Below, in pieces: positions 63,547-64,000 of a DNA stretch of 64,000 bases. The stretch is from positions 124,001 through 188,000 of the forward strand of contig NZ_JAFVLN010000011.1 in the NCBI RefSeq assembly GCF_017377775.1, in the 5' to 3' direction. The first letter of the stretch is position 1. Every line of letters starts with the position of its first letter. Source of the DNA: Streptomyces sp. VRA16 Mangrove soil (GTDB lineage Bacteria > Actinomycetota > Actinomycetes > Streptomycetales > Streptomycetaceae). The translations under genes were made by a program, and so were the position numbers. The notes under the pieces were generated by a model that saw only the letters and a program-made list of their open reading frames with translations, had not been told where the DNA came from and did not search any database.

Positions 63547-64000
63547 GTGACTGAGAAGAAACGGTTCCGTGGGCGTGCGGTGAAGATCACCGGCCTTGTG
63601 CTCGGCTGCGCCCTCGTGCTCGGCGGCGGGGGCGCCGGCTGGGTGTACTGGCACCTGGACCACAACATCCACAGCGTCGACATCGACAAGGCGCTCGGCG
63701 ACAACCGCCCGATGCGCGCGGACCAGGTCGCGGCCTCGCCGTCCGCGTCGGCCTCGCCCTCGGCGGAGCCGCTGGAGAAGGGCGTCCTGAACGTCCTCGT
63801 CCTGGGCTCCGACTCGCGCTCCGGCAAGGAGAACAAGAAGCTGGGCGGCGGTGACAGCGGCGGCGCCCGCTCCGACACCGCGATGGTCCTGCACCTGAAC
63901 GCCGACCGCACGAAGGCGACCGTCGTCAGCATCCCGCGCGACACCCTCGTGGAGCGGCCCGCCTGCCCGACGGAGTCCGGCGGCACGACCGCGGTCGCGT
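63547..64000 (+). CDS. LytR-CpsA-Psr (LCP) family protein (5' part)
   Basis: The first 151 codons of a membrane-anchored phosphotransferase that attaches polyprenyl-linked glycans to the cell wall. A short basic N-terminus, one TM segment (about 13-35), a Ser/Ala/Pro linker, then the LCP domain: LNVLVLGSDSR, RSDTAMVLHLNADR and SIPRDTLV, with the Arg/Asp pyrophosphate-binding residues. The 3' end lies outside the window. Its role would match the envelope-glycan theme of the region, though no direct link to the 33-40 kb cassette is shown. Confidence 0.9.
   Translation, partial: MTEKKRFRGRAVKITGLVLGCALVLGGGGAGWVYWHLDHNIHSVDIDKALGDNRPMRADQVAASPSASASPSAEPLEKGVLNVLVLGSDSRSGKENKKLGGGDSGGARSDTAMVLHLNADRTKATVVSIPRDTLVERPACPTESGGTTAVA

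Overview
The window reads as a chromosomal core region of a Streptomyces or very close relative. The support is very high GC with strong third-position G/C bias, frequent GTG starts, start/stop overlaps (ATGA, GTGA, TGATG), the order rpoC/rpsL/rpsG/fusA/tuf ... rpsJ-to-rplQ/truA ... rplM/rpsI/glmM/coaA/glmS/acpS/alr/tsaE/tsaB/rimI/tsaD, and Streptomyces-style tails on ribosomal proteins. I see no tRNA, rRNA, CRISPR array or complete insertion sequence.

Layout. 1-7960: end of rpoC, a DUF1707/DUF4190 membrane protein, then the str operon (rpsL, rpsG, fusA, tuf), closed by a textbook UUCG-loop terminator. 7969-15056: an accessory block separating tuf from rpsJ. It holds a small membrane protein, a Tat-lipoprotein PIG-L-type deacetylase, an ADP-ribosylglycohydrolase-like protein with altered motifs, a winged-helix/zinc-ribbon protein, an XRE/DUF5753 regulator with its DUF397 partner, and a two-TM protein. 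15057-31919: the S10-spc-alpha superoperon (rpsJ to rplQ, with secY, adk, map, infA, rpmJ, rpoA) behind a leader of about 370 nt and punctuated by strong intercistronic hairpins. 32024-32878: truA.

33067-40497: a translationally coupled six-gene envelope glycan cassette. It encodes a processive cellulose-synthase-like GT2, a GH26-like lipoprotein glycanase, two GT-C polyprenyl-phosphate-sugar transferases (one with a Tyr-rich cytoplasmic tail), a polyprenyl-phosphate hexose synthase and a GtrA flippase. Together these could make, export, decorate and trim a cell-surface polysaccharide. This is the best candidate for an undescribed system here.

40448-48967: rplM-rpsI, then amino-sugar, CoA and ACP functions (glmM, coaA, glmS, acpS) with conserved membrane proteins. 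48977-49095: a 119-bp element with perfect 18-bp inverted ends. 49094-55815: an accessory stretch with an M20 amidohydrolase, an MFS transporter, a divergent double Lrp-type regulator, nnr, an alpha/beta hydrolase and a TetR regulator. 55981-64000: cell wall (L,D-transpeptidase, alr), an alpha/beta hydrolase, the t6A synthesis genes tsaE/tsaB/tsaD with rimI, and the start of an LCP-family ligase gene cut by the window edge.

Regulatory themes: sigma-HrdB-type promoters before rpsL, rpsJ and rplM; a hairpin motif shared 24/25 between the rpsL and rpsJ leaders; and a series of genes after 41 kb whose start codon lies 6-8 nt from a -10-like hexamer, which predicts leaderless mRNAs.
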